This document shows, piece after piece, positions 5,014 to 6,023 of a stretch of 6,023 nucleotides of DNA (the stretch's first letter is position 1; the number at the start of each line of letters is the position of its first letter). The notes under the pieces were generated by a model. That model did no database searches. It was not told the DNA's origin and saw nothing but the letters and a program-made list of their open reading frames with translations. The translations under genes and the position numbers were made by a program. Source of the stretch: Mageeibacillus sp. UBA3708 (GTDB taxonomy: Bacteria > Bacillota > Clostridia > Saccharofermentanales > Saccharofermentanaceae); NCBI GenBank assembly GCA_002371375.1, contig DFIB01000156.1:1-6023 (forward strand), in the 5' to 3' direction.

Positions 5014-6023
5014 ATGAGTACAGAAAACAAGCAAAAGGTAATCGTTATCGGCGGAGGTATTGCAGGTCTTTCTGCCGGTGTATATGCGTTGAAGTCAGGC
5101 TTTGATGTTGAGATTTTTGAGAAGAATCCCGTTCCCGGCGGCGAGTGCATGGGATGGAACAGAAAGGGATATCACATCGATAACTGTATTCACTGGCTTA
5201 CAGGTACATTAAAGGGCACCGAGCTTTATGAGGTGTGGAAGACGGTAGGAGCTTTAAGTGATGACACGGAATACGCGAAGATAGATTCTTTTTATACTTC
5301 AACATATAAAGGACAGAAGGCTACACTTTGGAATGACCTCGAGCGTACAGAAAAGGAACTTATCGAGGTTTCACCCGAGGATGAGGAAGAGATTAGAAAA
5401 TTCATACAAAACGTCGAGTGGTCCAAGCAGTGCCTCTTTCCTGCTGCTAAACCTATGGAAATGTGGGGGATCAAGGATTATATCTCTATGGGCGTGTCGA
5501 TGGCTGACTTCCCTAAGGTGATGAAGGAATTCGGAAAGATATCTCTTGAGGAATACTCAAAGCGATTCAAGTCGCCTCTTCTACAGAAACTCATGTGCGA
5601 TTACCTTCCAAAGTCTTATTGTGCCTATTCTTTCCTGGTCTCCTATGCGACTATGGCTATGGGTAACGGCGGAATTCCGCTGGGAGCATCTTTACAGATG
5701 TCTCTTCGTATGGAGAAGACTTTCAAGGATTTAGGCGGAAAGATCTTTTATAATAGCGCCGCTTCCGAGATCATCCTGAATAAGAAGGAAGCAACCGGAG
5801 TCAGGTTGGAAGACGGCCGCATCGCAAATGGCGACTACATCATTACTACGGTTGATACACACCTTCTTTTCGGGAAACTCCTGCCTGGATCTTATATGCC
5901 AAAGGAACTTCGGGCGGCATATAATGACCCGAGATCTTACCCTGCAACAAGCGGTTTTCAGGTTGCTTTCGCTGTGCCTGAGGCTTTTAACGAGGGCGAG
6001 ACGATCTTCATCGATATCGACCC
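5014..6023 (+). CDS. FAD-dependent oxidoreductase, CrtI/phytoene-desaturase-like (3' end cut by window)
   Basis: The first 336 codons are open to the window edge; full-length relatives are about 490-520 residues. The N-terminus is a Rossmann FAD-binding fold: VIVIGGGIAGLSAG (9-22) with the GxGxxG core at 13-18, and IFEKN (34-38), where Glu36 should bind the ribose. GGECMGWNRKGYHIDNCIHW (42-61) is the second conserved block, similar to the start of CrtI-like and COG1233-type amine-oxidase-fold flavoproteins. There is no signal peptide. The substrate is unknown; carotenoid desaturation should not be assumed, because no carotenoid genes are nearby. The ATG has AAGGGA (5002-5007) 6 nt upstream. 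The gene has its own strong promoter with operator-like repeats, so it is probably transcribed apart from der and conditionally repressed. Confidence 0.9.
   Translation, partial: MSTENKQKVIVIGGGIAGLSAGVYALKSGFDVEIFEKNPVPGGECMGWNRKGYHIDNCIHWLTGTLKGTELYEVWKTVGALSDDTEYAKIDSFYTSTYKGQKATLWNDLERTEKELIEVSPEDEEEIRKFIQNVEWSKQCLFPAAKPMEMWGIKDYISMGVSMADFPKVMKEFGKISLEEYSKRFKSPLLQKLMCDYLPKSYCAYSFLVSYATMAMGNGGIPLGASLQMSLRMEKTFKDLGGKIFYNSAASEIILNKKEATGVRLEDGRIANGDYIITTVDTHLLFGKLLPGSYMPKELRAAYNDPRSYPATSGFQVAFAVPEAFNEGETIFIDID

Overview
The window looks like chromosomal DNA from a low-GC Gram-positive bacterium of the class Clostridia. Support comes from strong AGGAGG-type ribosome binding sites, frequent AGA/AGG/ATA codons, a zinc-ribbon L32 with four cysteines, a racE-type glutamate racemase next to a DUF1934 protein, and sigma-A type promoters. 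The genus cannot be fixed from the sequence alone.

Positions 1-3112 hold a compact, co-directional housekeeping block. A strong intrinsic terminator (48-80) closes whatever lies upstream. It is followed by a zinc-ribbon/DUF4190-like membrane protein (99-563), an RluA-family pseudouridine synthase (573-1541), glutamate racemase murI (1573-2394) and a DUF1934 (YwiB-like) protein (2391-2801). Gaps of 9 and 31 nt and one ATGA overlap suggest a single operon. A well-formed promoter (2781-2809) lies over the 3' end of the DUF1934 gene and should drive rpmF (2853-3038), which ends at an intrinsic terminator (3069-3100). The ribosome GTPase gene der (3113-4438) starts 12 nt after that terminator, and the terminator loop contains a candidate extended -10 element that could serve der.

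Positions 4439-5013 are a 575-bp non-coding stretch and the most unusual part of the window. It holds a 16-bp perfect palindrome overlapping a 9-bp-arm inverted repeat, and three identical 41-bp repeats at an exact 52-bp period, each centred on a 12-bp palindrome. After these come a degenerate fourth copy, a cluster of TTTCCGTAA half-sites, and a near-consensus promoter (TTGACA-17-TATATT) overlapped by ATTGAAT/ATTCAAT half-sites that look like a repressor operator.

That promoter drives a CrtI/phytoene-desaturase-like FAD-dependent oxidoreductase (from 5014), which runs off the window after 336 codons. The layout suggests a housekeeping block that ends at der, a repeat-rich junction, and then a separately and probably conditionally expressed accessory redox gene. 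I see no convincing complete novel system. The repeat array and the operator-controlled promoter are the parts most worth following up.
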